A stretch of DNA of 64,000 bases. Source: Pseudomonas sp. Irchel 3A7. GTDB taxonomy: Bacteria > Pseudomonadota > Gammaproteobacteria > Pseudomonadales > Pseudomonadaceae. This document shows positions 35,636 through 45,224 of the stretch, piece by piece. The translations under genes and the position numbers were made by a program. Under the pieces are notes generated by a model. That model did not search any database. It worked only from the letters and a program-made list of their open reading frames with translations, and was not told the origin of the DNA. The DNA lies in the NCBI RefSeq assembly GCF_900187565.1, contig NZ_FYED01000008.1:238261-302260 (forward strand), given 5' to 3'. Positions within the stretch are counted from its first letter, which is position 1; each line of letters starts with the position of its first letter.

Positions 35636-36835
35636 ATGAACACCTCAACGCCGATGGCAAAAAAAAGTAAAACTGCACTCGCTGTCAGCGTATTGATCGT
35701 GCTGGGAGTGGGCACTTATCAGATACAGGAGCCTGTCGCCGCTCCAGCGGCACAACCTGCGAGCATAGCGACACCGGTGAGCGTTGCGCAGGTGATAGAA
35801 AAACCGATTGTCGAGTGGAGTGACTACTCTGGCCGAATCGAAGCGATTGAACATGTCCAGATTCGTCCACGAGTCAACGGCACCATTGATGCCGTGCATT
35901 TCCAGGAAGGGCAGGTGGTCAACAAAGGGGCTCCTCTGTTCACCATTGATCCTCGCCCTTATGAGGCTGCTCTGGCCAAAGCGCAAGCGACACGCGAAAG
36001 CGCCAGGGCGCGCCTGTCTCTGGCGAAAACCGAGCTGGGGCGCTCAAGCAAATTGATCGTCCAGCGGGCCATTTCCCAGCGCGAGCTGGATCAACGTGCA
36101 AATGACGTGCTGGAGGCGCAAGCCGCCCTGAGCGCGGCGCAGGCAGATGTACTGAGCGCCCGACTGAACCTGCAGTATTCGACGATCACGGCGCCGGTAA
36201 CGGGCCGGGTGTCCCGCGCCGAACTCACGGTCGGCAACCTGGTGGGCACCGGTCCGGAGGCTCCCGTCCTCACCAGCATTGTTTCCGTGTCTCCGGTCTA
36301 TGTGAACTTCGAGCTCGATGAAGCGAGCTACATCCGCTTTGTTCGCAATGGCGCAAAGGGCAGCACCGGGGTCAACAATTTGCCCGTATTCATGGGGTTG
36401 GCGAACGAGGCGGATTACCCCTACAGCGGGCGTATCAAGTCCCTGGATAACCAGCTGGATCGTCAGTCCGGAACGCTAAGGGTGCGTGCGGTGTTCGACA
36501 ACACCAATGGCGAACTCACCCCCGGAATGTATGCCCGGGTGCGTACCGGTGATTCCGCGCCGCGGGCCACGACGTTGATACGCGATCAAGCGGTAGGCAC
36601 AGACCAATCCAAAAAGTACGTGTTTGTCGTCACCCCGGAAAACAGGGTGGCCTACCGAGAAGTGTCTCTTGGCCCGGTGATCGATGGCTGGCGTGTTGTG
36701 CGTTCGGGCCTTTCCAAAGGCGAGCGCATCGTTGTCGAAGGCCTGCAGAAAATCCGTCCAGACGACCTGGTCGATCCGCAGCCGGTTGTCGATTCAGTCG
36801 CCATCGGCGTCCAGAACACTTCGGGACGGTCTTGA
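35636..36835 (+). CDS. RND efflux periplasmic adaptor, MexE-like
   Basis: A 399-residue membrane fusion protein. An N-terminal hydrophobic segment (about residues 12-30) has no lipobox Cys. The domains follow the AcrA/MexE plan: barrel-sandwich halves (VQIRPRVNGTIDAVHFQEGQ and ITAPVTGRVSRAELTVGN), a helical hairpin at about 100-165, a beta-barrel and the membrane-proximal domain ending near VVEGLQKIRPDDLVDP. It pairs with the RND pump 26 bp downstream. Confidence 0.9.
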   Translation: MNTSTPMAKKSKTALAVSVLIVLGVGTYQIQEPVAAPAAQPASIATPVSVAQVIEKPIVEWSDYSGRIEAIEHVQIRPRVNGTIDAVHFQEGQVVNKGAPLFTIDPRPYEAALAKAQATRESARARLSLAKTELGRSSKLIVQRAISQRELDQRANDVLEAQAALSAAQADVLSARLNLQYSTITAPVTGRVSRAELTVGNLVGTGPEAPVLTSIVSVSPVYVNFELDEASYIRFVRNGAKGSTGVNNLPVFMGLANEADYPYSGRIKSLDNQLDRQSGTLRVRAVFDNTNGELTPGMYARVRTGDSAPRATTLIRDQAVGTDQSKKYVFVVTPENRVAYREVSLGPVIDGWRVVRSGLSKGERIVVEGLQKIRPDDLVDPQPVVDSVAIGVQNTSGRS

Positions 36836-36861
36836 TCGTCGGTCAGTAAGGAGCAGCTTTC

Positions 36862-39800
36862 ATGAACATCTCGCGCTTTTTCATTGATCGACCGATATTC
36901 GCCGGCGTGCTTTCAGCGATCATCTTCATTGCCGGTCTGATTGCCATTTTCAACCTGCCCATATCCGAGTACCCGGATGTCGCGCCACCGTCGGTCGTGG
37001 TGAAAGCTCAATACCCTGGTGCGCACCCTCAGACTATCGCCGAGACGGTTGCAACGCCCATGGAGGAGCAGATCAACGGTGTGGAAGGGATGCTGTACAT
37101 GAATTCCCAGGCCACGCCGGATGGTCAGCTGACCCTGACGGTGACCTTCAAGCTCGGCACCAATCCCGACCTTGCGCAGCAAATGGTACAGAACCGGGTA
37201 AACCAGGCATTGCCGCGCTTGCCCGAAGCAGTGCAGCGCCTTGGCGTCACCACGCTTAAAAGCTCGCCTGACCTCACGATGGTCGTGCACTTGCGTTCAC
37301 CCAACGAACGCTATGACATGCAGTACCTTCGCAACTATTCCCTGATCAACATCAAGGACCAGCTCGCGCGTCTTCCAGGTGTCGGCCAGGTTCAAGTGGC
37401 GGGCTCGGGCGATTACGCGATGCGTATCTGGCTCGACCCGCGCAAGTTGGCGGCTCGAAACCTGGCCGCCGGTGACGTGGTGCAGGCGCTACGTGAGCAG
37501 AATGTCAACGCAGCAGCCGGCGTGATCGGTGCATCACCTTCTGCGCCTGGCGTCGACTATCAGATTTCGGTGAACGCTCGTGGCCGTTTAACAACAGAAG
37601 ACGAATTCCGCGACGTGATTGTCCGTACCTCGGCGGACGGCCGCGTCACTCGTTTGCGTGATGTTGCCCGGGTAGAACTGGCAGCCGGCGAATACGCGTT
37701 GCGCACGTTGGTGGACAACAAGCAGGCTAACGCCATCCTCATCTACCAGCTGCCGGGTTCCAACGCATTGCAGATTTCCGACAATGTGCGCAAGACCATG
37801 GCCGAGTTGAAAAAGGACATGCCCGAAGGCGTGGACTATCAGGTGATCTACGACCCGACGCAATTCGTCCGCTCTTCGATCGATGCGGTCATTCATACGC
37901 TGCTTGAAGCCATCGTGCTGGTCGTCCTGGTCGTCATCATTTTCCTGCAGACATGGCGGGCTTCGATCATTCCGCTGCTGGCCGTACCGGTATCGGTGGT
38001 GGGGACATTCGCCATCATGTTGATGATGGGCTTTTCGATCAACGCGTTGAGCCTGTTCGGACTGGTGTTGGCCATCGGGGTCGTGGTCGACGATGCAATC
38101 GTAGTGGTCGAAAACGTCGAACGTAATATCGCGCTCGGTCTGTCGGCCCGTGAAGCGACCTACCAGGCGATGCGCGAAGTATCGGGGCCGATCGTTGCGA
38201 TCGCGCTGACCCTGTGTGCGGTTTTCGTGCCGTTGGCGTTCGTCAGTGGGCTCAGCGGGCAGTTCTTCAAGCAGTTCGCCTTGACCATTGCCATTTCCAC
38301 CGTGATCTCCGCGTTCAACTCCTTGACCTTGTCGCCGGCCTTGGCAGCCATGCTGCTCAAGGGGCACGACGCGCCAAAGGACGCATTTCAAAAAGCATTC
38401 GATAAAGTCTTCGGTGGCTTCTTCAAACACTTCAACCGGCTGTTCGGCCGCGCCTCCGATAACTACGGGACAAGCGTCTCCAGGGTACTCAAGCGCAAGT
38501 CACTGGCGTTGCTGGTTTACGGCGTGTTGGTCGTCGCGGCTGTGTTGATTTTCAACAAGGTGCCGGCAGGGTTTGTCCCGCCACAAGACAAGCAATACCT
38601 GGTGGGCTTTGTTCAACTGCCCGACGCCGCCTCCCTGGATCGTACTGAAACCGTATTGCGCGATATGACCCGCACTGCACTGGCTGTGCCGGGCGTGGAG
38701 GCGGTTACCGGTTATGCCGGCTGGTCCATCAACGGTTTCGTCAGCAGCCCTAATTCCGGTGTTGCGTTCTTCGTGCTCAAGGATTTTGCCGAGCGTAAAG
38801 GACCCGGTATGACGGGCAATGAAATTGCTGCACAGCTCAATGCCAAATTCGGCGAGATCAAGGGCGCCTACACCGCAGTATTCCCGCCACCACCTGTGTC
38901 TGGCATGGGTAACGTAGGCGGCTTCAAGTTGCAGTTGCAGGATCGGGCGGCGCTCGGCACGCCGGCATTGAATAATGCGCTGCAGGCGTTCATGGCCAAG
39001 GCCAGACAGGCACCTGAACTTGCCGGCATGTTCTCCAGCTTCCAGATGAACGTGCCGCAACTGTACGCCGATGTCGACCGTACGCGTGCACAGCAATTGG
39101 GTGTTTCAATCCCGTCGGTATTCGAAACACTGCAAATCTACCTGGGCTCGATTTACGTCAATGACTTCAACAAGTTCGGTCGTACCTTCCAGGTCAAGGT
39201 ACAGGCTGACGCGGAGTTCCGGGGGCACGCGGAAGATATCGGATTGCTCAAGGCCCGTAACGATAAAGGCGACATGGTCCCGCTGGCGTCAGTGTTGAAA
39301 ATGACCCAGACCTACGGTCCGGACCAGGCCATGCGCTACAACGGCTTCCCGTCGGCAGACGTCAGCGGCGGTCCGGCCCCGGGCTACAGCAGCGGCCAGG
39401 CACTGGAAGCCATCGAGCGCATCGCCGCAGAGACATTGCCCCGTGGCATAGGCTACGAATGGACCGAACTGACCTATCAGAACAAGATCGCGGGCAACAC
39501 GCTGTTCATCATCTTGCCGCTGTCGATGCTGCTGGTGTTCTTCGTGCTCGCCGCGCAGTACGAAAGCCTGACCTTGCCCGTCGCTGTACTGCTGATTGTT
39601 CCAATGGGCATCCTTTCGGCAATTGCAGGGGTTTGGCTGACCGGAGGAGACAACAACCTGTTCACCCAGATCAGCTTTGTGGTGCTTGTGGGGTTAGCCT
39701 GCAAAAACGCGATTCTGATCGTCGAGTTCGCTCACGAACTGGAGCACCAGGGCCGCTCGATTCGCCAGGCTGCCATTGAAGCGGCACGCCTTCGCCTGCG

Positions 39801-40065
39801 GCCGATTTTGATGACTTCCATCGCCTTTATCGCCGGCGTAGTGCCACTGATCACCTCCAGTGGTGCCGGTGCGGAAATGCGGCAAGCCATGGGTATCGCG
39901 GTGTTTACCGGGATGATCGGGGTAACGCTCTTCGGCCTGTTCTTGACCCCTGTGTTCTATGTGCTGCTGCGCCAATTGTCAGTGAGGTTCACGCGCCCGG
40001 CCAAAGAGTTGCCAAGCAACGCTGCACACAACGCTTTACCACACCCGGTTACCGAGGAGGTTTGA
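36862..40065 (+). CDS. RND multidrug efflux permease, MexF-like
   Basis: A 1067-residue HAE1-type RND pump, full length, with the N-terminal helix MNISRFFIDRPIFAGVLSAI, two large periplasmic loops and twelve helices. The proton relay acidic pair appears in GLVLAIGVVVDDAIVVVENV in TM4. The sequence pattern (start MNISRFFIDRPIFA, short termini) is MexF-like. AAGGAG precedes the ATG. No OprN-type channel gene follows, so it must use an outer-membrane protein encoded elsewhere. No regulator gene is adjacent. Confidence 0.93.
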   Translation: MNISRFFIDRPIFAGVLSAIIFIAGLIAIFNLPISEYPDVAPPSVVVKAQYPGAHPQTIAETVATPMEEQINGVEGMLYMNSQATPDGQLTLTVTFKLGTNPDLAQQMVQNRVNQALPRLPEAVQRLGVTTLKSSPDLTMVVHLRSPNERYDMQYLRNYSLINIKDQLARLPGVGQVQVAGSGDYAMRIWLDPRKLAARNLAAGDVVQALREQNVNAAAGVIGASPSAPGVDYQISVNARGRLTTEDEFRDVIVRTSADGRVTRLRDVARVELAAGEYALRTLVDNKQANAILIYQLPGSNALQISDNVRKTMAELKKDMPEGVDYQVIYDPTQFVRSSIDAVIHTLLEAIVLVVLVVIIFLQTWRASIIPLLAVPVSVVGTFAIMLMMGFSINALSLFGLVLAIGVVVDDAIVVVENVERNIALGLSAREATYQAMREVSGPIVAIALTLCAVFVPLAFVSGLSGQFFKQFALTIAISTVISAFNSLTLSPALAAMLLKGHDAPKDAFQKAFDKVFGGFFKHFNRLFGRASDNYGTSVSRVLKRKSLALLVYGVLVVAAVLIFNKVPAGFVPPQDKQYLVGFVQLPDAASLDRTETVLRDMTRTALAVPGVEAVTGYAGWSINGFVSSPNSGVAFFVLKDFAERKGPGMTGNEIAAQLNAKFGEIKGAYTAVFPPPPVSGMGNVGGFKLQLQDRAALGTPALNNALQAFMAKARQAPELAGMFSSFQMNVPQLYADVDRTRAQQLGVSIPSVFETLQIYLGSIYVNDFNKFGRTFQVKVQADAEFRGHAEDIGLLKARNDKGDMVPLASVLKMTQTYGPDQAMRYNGFPSADVSGGPAPGYSSGQALEAIERIAAETLPRGIGYEWTELTYQNKIAGNTLFIILPLSMLLVFFVLAAQYESLTLPVAVLLIVPMGILSAIAGVWLTGGDNNLFTQISFVVLVGLACKNAILIVEFAHELEHQGRSIRQAAIEAARLRLRPILMTSIAFIAGVVPLITSSGAGAEMRQAMGIAVFTGMIGVTLFGLFLTPVFYVLLRQLSVRFTRPAKELPSNAAHNALPHPVTEEV

Positions 40066-40166
40066 GCCATGAACGTGCGAGCGTCTGTTGAACATCAGGT
40101 AATCGTGATGAAATGGCTTCGAACCCGAAGCCACAAACGGCGCTACGAATAACGGGGAGTGCGTCC

Positions 40167-40799
40167 ATGAAGTTGCTGCACGTTGATGCCAGTCCAAAAA
40201 GCGGGCGCTCGAATTCGCGAGCGCTGGCCCGCCACTTCGTGGAGTGTTTACGCGCGCAGAATGTAAAACTCGACATCGATTACCTGGACCTGATGGAGCA
40301 TCCTCCTGCCCATATCGACGAATCATTCACGATCGCCGCGTACACACCCACGGAGCAACGTACTGCCGCGATGGAACAGGCGCTGGCGCCATCCACGGCG
40401 TTGTGCAAACGCGTCCTGGAGGCTGATGCGCTTCTGTTTGCCATGCCGATGCATAACTTCTCTTACCCGTCGGTTTTCAAAGCCTTTATAGACAACATCA
40501 TTCGCGCGGAACTGACTTACGCAGTCGATGGCTCAGGGCAATACATCGGCCAGCTGGTGAGGCACAAAGCGCTGTTCATCACCACCCGTGGCACAGACAT
40601 GCGCGCGGGCATGCCACTTTCGCATCTGGATGCACTGACGCCGTCCCTCAAGGCCGCATTTGGATTCATAGGCGTCCAAGACCTGGCGTTCGTGAATGCA
40701 CAACCTACCCAATTTGCAGCCAAGGAGGAGCGGGAAGAAGCCTTGGAGAGGGCACGTATTCAGTTGGCGGAAGTTGCAAAAAAGTGGGCGGCAGAATAG
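40167..40799 (+). CDS. FMN-dependent NADH-azoreductase/quinone reductase
   Basis: A 210-residue AzoR-like flavoprotein, starting at the ATG at 40167 behind GGGGAG. Family segments are MKLLHVDASPKSGRSNSRAL, MPMHNFSYPSVFKAFIDNII, TYAVDGSGQYIGQLVRHKA and a TTRG loop. It reduces quinones and azo dyes with NADH. About 100 bp after the RND pump gene, it may share its transcript; MexEF-type pumps answer to electrophile and quinone stress, which suits this pairing. Confidence 0.87.
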   Translation: MKLLHVDASPKSGRSNSRALARHFVECLRAQNVKLDIDYLDLMEHPPAHIDESFTIAAYTPTEQRTAAMEQALAPSTALCKRVLEADALLFAMPMHNFSYPSVFKAFIDNIIRAELTYAVDGSGQYIGQLVRHKALFITTRGTDMRAGMPLSHLDALTPSLKAAFGFIGVQDLAFVNAQPTQFAAKEEREEALERARIQLAEVAKKWAAE

Positions 40800-40817
40800 T
40801 CAATCTCGCTCACGCGT

Positions 40818-41411
40818 CTAATTGAACGCGATACGTTTGCGAATCACAGGAAAATACAGGGATGCCAACATTGGCCAATGCAGAGCCATCAACTTAATCG
40901 CTTTTATCGGATGAGCCAACGCCTCTCGCACCTGCGGGCTTTCAGGCTTTCCAAAGAGACACCAATAACAAAAGTGTTCGCAATTATTGGTAAGCAGTCG
41001 ATAGCGGGACTCTCCTACACGGGAAAGCGCTCGTTCTAAAACCACCTCAGGTTTGAAACAGGCTTGACTGTGCCTTCTGACACGCACCTGTCTTCCGTTG
41101 GCGAAACGGCTCAAATGGATAATTTCAATTGGACCCGTTTCAAAGCCTCCACACATGCCGGCGTAGTGGATCACTTGCTGTTCTCCAAGATAAATCCCAT
41201 GGTGAACGTAACCATTGCGGCAGGTAATCAAGTGACTGCCGGGTGAAACACTGATTAACGAAGACCAATCAAGATCATTCCAAAGTGGATTTGGATAACG
41301 TCCAGGATAGAAACCAATGAAAGTTTTCATGAAAGGGTGCGCTCTTGTGAGGTCTACATCGCTAAAAGCATAAAGCGCGCCACCAAACACCCCATGAAAT
41401 AGGGATTCCAA
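40818..41411 (-). CDS. LRAT-domain protein (NlpC/P60-like fold)
   Basis: A 197-residue protein with a lecithin:retinol acyltransferase-like domain at about residues 55-155. The first catalytic block GYVHHGIYLG gives His70/His71, and the second, TNNCEHFCYWCLFG, gives the nucleophile Cys144; the block between includes VIHYAG. Bacterial members act as thiol acyltransferases or hydrolases on lipids or peptides, and some are effectors or immunity-related. A hydrophobic C-terminal segment (ALHWPMLASLYFPVI) may bind membrane. It is less GC-rich than genes to its left and stands at the edge of the island. No partner gene adjoins it. Confidence 0.75.
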   Translation of the reverse strand: MESLFHGVFGGALYAFSDVDLTRAHPFMKTFIGFYPGRYPNPLWNDLDWSSLISVSPGSHLITCRNGYVHHGIYLGEQQVIHYAGMCGGFETGPIEIIHLSRFANGRQVRVRRHSQACFKPEVVLERALSRVGESRYRLLTNNCEHFCYWCLFGKPESPQVREALAHPIKAIKLMALHWPMLASLYFPVIRKRIAFN

Positions 41412-42746
41412 GGGGGGTAATCAGATATTTGATTGACTAAAAAATCAAAGATGCGTCTGCCAAATGATCAAATGATCAATCGACCCGGCGGGCTGAAAAC
41501 CCACGCCGTCATAATGAAAGCCATTGATCTGGCGCTGGCTCGGTAAATCTCTAATGAAACATTACAGATTCAAGGAGGGGTGAGTGGTGGAGCAGGGGGC
41601 TGCATAGTCGAAACAACGGATCCCGAGACCCGTTTAAATTTAAATCTACTAAATGGATGTTTAGTGTGGTTATAAGTAATAATTATAAAAAACCGATAAA
41701 TCAGCGATCAGGGTATTAAAAAGCGTGCGAATCCCAACACGAACGACTGGATCGTCTGTTCAGCTCAAAACGCAATCCCACTGACGTTATCAACGATTAT
41801 CAAGGTCGTGTAGCTCCCGCATCGATTCTTCAATCCTCAGGGTTCAGCTTTTGAGTGACAAGCGTCTCCCGTAATTCTGGTGTTGTCATCATGGATCCTG
41901 GCGTTGCTGCACATCCGGTCCGTACCGGGGAATATGAGCGTCCAAAGGAAAATCATTCTGCGTGGAGCATCAGCAATAGAAAACACTCCACGCAGAATCC
42001 AGCCGCGCAATCTGCACGACGCGCAGACTTCCATGAAGAGCGCTACAGGATCACGATCCAGCCTTGGCATTGAAGGAAATGAGCGAACAAGATAAGGCTG
42101 AGATTGAGCGCATCGTTCATAGAGCTTGGCGTTGCCGGGGTCTGGATTTCATCACAGCAGCAAACGAGCGCGACTGAGGTGATGCAGGTTTAAAATCTGC
42201 CCTGACAGAGCCTCACGTTGAATATGTTTAAGTACGTGTAATGTATATTATGTTAAATGATGTGTCAGAGAGGAACTTCTTTCCCGCTTCGGCTTGCAAC
42301 CCAGGAATACACCTGTGAACATTGAAACCAAACCGGATATCTGTCGTATTCACCGGAATCCGTGCTAAGTCAAGGCCTTGAACTCTACTCTTATATTAAA
42401 TCCTGAAAAGCCTATGGGATTGTCGTTGAAATTTAACCGGAGCCTAAAAGACGTAACGCGCTGATTTTCAAGCATTAGCGGATAAGCTCTTAATCCAGCC
42501 ACCATTGCCGGAATGAAACCGGAAAAATGAACTGAGTGTTATTTGAAAATAGCGCAACCCTCTGAAGTTACAGCTGTTCTCGTACTACGTCGTTCGAGGT
42601 TTACAAACACACGGTCGGAACCAAAACGGAAATGCGAAAATTTCCTGAGGTATTTACACTCGTTTCTCATCAAGCCTGATTCATCGACTTGCTTCGTATT
42701 CGTTTCTGGCATAAATAAGGCATCGGATTGGGAAAAGAATGAGCTC
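41412..42746. other. Gene-poor 1.3-kb island-edge region
   Basis: No convincing gene. The region is AT-richer than the left half and contains a palindrome-rich stretch near 41630-41650 (GTTTAAATTTAAATC), the perfect hairpin at 41955-41998 and a 32-codon frame at 42079-42177 (starting MSEQDKAEIERIVHRAW) with an AAGGAA so close to its ATG that translation is doubtful; it could be a gene remnant. I see no tRNA or integrase start site here. Confidence 0.5.
41955..41998. repeat. Perfect 13-bp inverted repeat
   Basis: ATTCTGCGTGGAG and CTCCACGCAGAAT are exact inverse copies separated by 18 bp. No T tract follows on either strand, so it is not a standard terminator. It could be a recombination or protein-binding site or the end of a small element. 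Confidence 0.65.
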
Positions 42747-44363
42747 ATGAAAAAATGCACGCCGACACCTCGCCCTTTACTGACTGAAGCGGTTTCATGC
42801 GCTCTAGGTCAGCAAAGATTCAATACTCAAGAAATTCTAATTCGGGAGTACCTTGCAACGTTTCCGCACAGCTTGGCAGTTTGCGAGAGTTTCGAGTTGT
42901 TCACCAATTACATCGATATGTTGTCTAAAACGAATCCAGCTTGGTTAGGCATTGCTCGCTACCTAGAAAGATTTATACTTTGGGTAATGTGCGTCGAGAT
43001 GAAGCCTCTAGATGAATTGACTAACCAAGATTTGCGAAAATTTATGGATTTTTGTTCAATGCCCGCTGAAAATTGGGTAGGCACGCCGCGTGCTCGGTTT
43101 GTAGATGACAAAGAGGATCAGCATTTCAATCCACAATGGAGACCATTTGCTAGGCCAATTAAGAATAGGGACGCTCATTACAAGCTAAACAGGTTTTTTA
43201 AGGCTATCTCCCCTGCCCTCGGTCACCAGCTGAGAATTTCCCCCTCAGAATTTTACGGCGAAATGCCTGATCTATTAAATGAGCAAGATTTACTCAGGGC
43301 GGAGACATATATTGAGTATCTCGATAAACTCCCACGTTCTACAATAGTAGCTGAGCGCAGCCTGTTTGTATTTTCTACGTGCTATTACCTAGGAATTACC
43401 TTTGAAGAGTTATGCGTGGAACGAAGCTACTTCTGCATGGCATGTTTTGAATTGACAAATGGCGATAGCGCGATGTTTGTGATGCGGGGAAACTACAAAA
43501 ATTACAGGGTAGAGATCCCTGCGCCATTGGTTTCATACTTAAAGCGCTATAGGGAATTTCTTAACTTACCCCCGATTCCATCAAAAACTGAAATCCAGCC
43601 TGCTTTATCAGATTCGATTTTAAAAAAATGCATGTGGAGATTGCCTCCTATGAGTGATCTGCCTACCTCACCTAGTAACGTGCTAAGACGAGCTGTGGGC
43701 TTTAAAGCTAAAGATCTAAAGAACGAAATTCTGCATGGCAACAGACGGGCGGAAGCCTCTCGGCAATATAGACGTTCCTGGGAACGGAAGTGTTCTGTAA
43801 ACCCTGCCGTGGCTCTCAACTTGGCTGAAGCATCTCAAGCACCTACGGTAGATCGGAACAGTCATCTGCCTGTGCTGCCGCTATTTGATATGAACAACCA
43901 TCGGGTGTTATTTTTATCAGCTAAAGAGTCGTATTCGTATGTTGAGTGTAACTTTCCGCCACAACTCGTTCGGCTCGGCCTTGAGGCAGCCGAACTGTTG
44001 CATATATACGCAAGCATCAGCAGTGCACGCTTAAAGATTCTTGCACTGGAAAAGCTACTTTTATGGGCAATTTTTTTTGCAGGAAAATCAATTTTCTCGC
44101 TCACCTCGGAAGATGCGCAAGAATTTTACAAATTTTGTCTTCGTCCTCCTTTAGCGTGGTGTTCGAAGAGAGGGCAGCCCCGATTTCTTTCTGAATCCGA
44201 TAAAGTACTTCCTAACCCGAAGTGGGCACCTTTCGCACACGTGCAAGAAAATCAGTCTACTTTAACACTGCGCGCAGCTAGAATTATCGTGTGGTGCAAT
44301 ACTATTTACAAAAGCCTATTGGAGCGAGATTTCGTGAAGGTTAATATTTTTTCTAAGATCTAA
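42747..44363 (+). CDS. Degenerate tyrosine-recombinase-like protein with duplicated core-binding region
   Basis: The frame is open from 42543 (TTG), but the ATG at 42747 (MKKCTPTPRPLL) with a purine-rich stretch upstream is the likelier start, giving 538 residues. A SAM-like core-binding region comes first (FILWVMCVEMKPLDELTNQD, then NPQWRPFARPI). A recombinase catalytic-like region follows (YYLGITFEELCVERSYF, then GNYKNYRVEIPAPLVSYLKR), but the place of the first catalytic Arg holds Thr and no HxxR box is seen. The protein ends with a second copy of the core-binding motif (LLLWAIFFAGKSIFSLTSED, NPKWAPFA). It is AT-rich, unlike its neighbours. I read it as an inactive or repurposed integrase relative, possibly a truncated fusion. 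Confidence 0.6.
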   Translation: MKKCTPTPRPLLTEAVSCALGQQRFNTQEILIREYLATFPHSLAVCESFELFTNYIDMLSKTNPAWLGIARYLERFILWVMCVEMKPLDELTNQDLRKFMDFCSMPAENWVGTPRARFVDDKEDQHFNPQWRPFARPIKNRDAHYKLNRFFKAISPALGHQLRISPSEFYGEMPDLLNEQDLLRAETYIEYLDKLPRSTIVAERSLFVFSTCYYLGITFEELCVERSYFCMACFELTNGDSAMFVMRGNYKNYRVEIPAPLVSYLKRYREFLNLPPIPSKTEIQPALSDSILKKCMWRLPPMSDLPTSPSNVLRRAVGFKAKDLKNEILHGNRRAEASRQYRRSWERKCSVNPAVALNLAEASQAPTVDRNSHLPVLPLFDMNNHRVLFLSAKESYSYVECNFPPQLVRLGLEAAELLHIYASISSARLKILALEKLLLWAIFFAGKSIFSLTSEDAQEFYKFCLRPPLAWCSKRGQPRFLSESDKVLPNPKWAPFAHVQENQSTLTLRAARIIVWCNTIYKSLLERDFVKVNIFSKI

Positions 44364-44494
44364 GCAATTACTAGAGGTAGCCGACACCTGAAATCTAATT
44401 TTTTACTGATTATTATTTCACGAGTCTTTTTCACTCACGCCGAATGTCTCCCTGTGGTGTGTATGCGCATTTAACAGGACGTATAATTAACAGT

Positions 44495-45187
44495 TCACGG
44501 CCAGCGAACTAGTTTGAGTTCCTTGATCCGAATCGCCATAGCCATGATAGAGACACCAAACTGATCGGCGAGTGACACGAAGTATTTTCCGTTGAATCGC
44601 TGGCACTTGGCCAAGGCTAGCTCACGCTCTAACGAATCCTCTGATGCATACAGCAAGTTGTTCGTATCTGTTGGATCGAGGTGAAAGGCGACTGTATCGT
44701 CGAAGTGCAGGCTATCACCGCAGCAAAAAAATTGTTTGAATACATCTCTCATCAATCTGTCAGGCATCAGAAAGCAGGCTGCAAAAAAATCGGCTTCTTG
44801 CTCTTCAATACTGCGAGGTTCCTTCAGTGGCCGGCCATCCAAAGCCCGATCACGATGCATAATCTGCCCGGTATGCAGCACGAGGTGCCCAATTTCGTGA
44901 GCTCCAGTGAAAATCTGCACCATTGGCGAGAATTCTTGGGATATTGCGATCCTGTTCGCCTGCCGGTCGATCAATCCAGCGATCCTAGGCCCCACCCCGC
45001 GCTGATTGAAAATTGGATCGCCTAGATTCGGAAGCGTTTGGTAGTCAAAACCGCAAATCAAAGCAGCCATTCGCGGGTCACGTGCCTCAAATGGAGTGAT
45101 TTCGTGGTCAGTCCAGAGATGGTGCCGATCCCGCCAGATCCTACGAAGTAATTGAGAAGCCTGCTCTTCAACGTAGATCTGATTCAT
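44495..45187 (-). CDS. ImmA/IrrE-family metallo-endopeptidase
   Basis: A 230-residue predicted zinc protease of the IrrE/ImmA family, starting at the ATG at 45187 with GGTGG upstream. The zinc motif is HEIGH at residues 97-101, with the third ligand region in EEQEADFFAACFLMP. Members cleave phage-type repressors; the usual XRE repressor gene beside it is absent. The C-terminal part (FVSLADQFGVSIMAMAIRIKEL) has the helix-turn-helix-like look often found at this end. The nearby palindrome at 45201-45213 suggests a repressor site. Confidence 0.85.
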   Translation of the reverse strand: MNQIYVEEQASQLLRRIWRDRHHLWTDHEITPFEARDPRMAALICGFDYQTLPNLGDPIFNQRGVGPRIAGLIDRQANRIAISQEFSPMVQIFTGAHEIGHLVLHTGQIMHRDRALDGRPLKEPRSIEEQEADFFAACFLMPDRLMRDVFKQFFCCGDSLHFDDTVAFHLDPTDTNNLLYASEDSLERELALAKCQRFNGKYFVSLADQFGVSIMAMAIRIKELKLVRWP

Positions 45188-45200
45188 GTCGACCACCGTA

Positions 45201-45224
45201 TATAGTGCCTATAAAAAAATTATA
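45201..45224 (-). promoter_or_regulatory. Promoter -10 and operator-like palindrome of the ImmA/IrrE gene
   Basis: On the minus strand TATAAT (45219-45224) is a perfect -10 box. Just downstream lies TATAG-GCA-CTATA (45201-45213), a perfect 5-bp inverted repeat at the expected transcription start, a good position for a repressor. Confidence 0.5.

Noticed and set aside
41580..41660. Possible tRNA or attachment site at the island edge
   Set aside because: No cloverleaf, no T-loop (GTTCRANNC) and no repeated core at the other side within the window.
41837..42095. Three overlapping short open frames around the 13-bp inverted repeat
   Set aside because: No ribosome sites, no motifs, and they lie across the hairpin on both strands.
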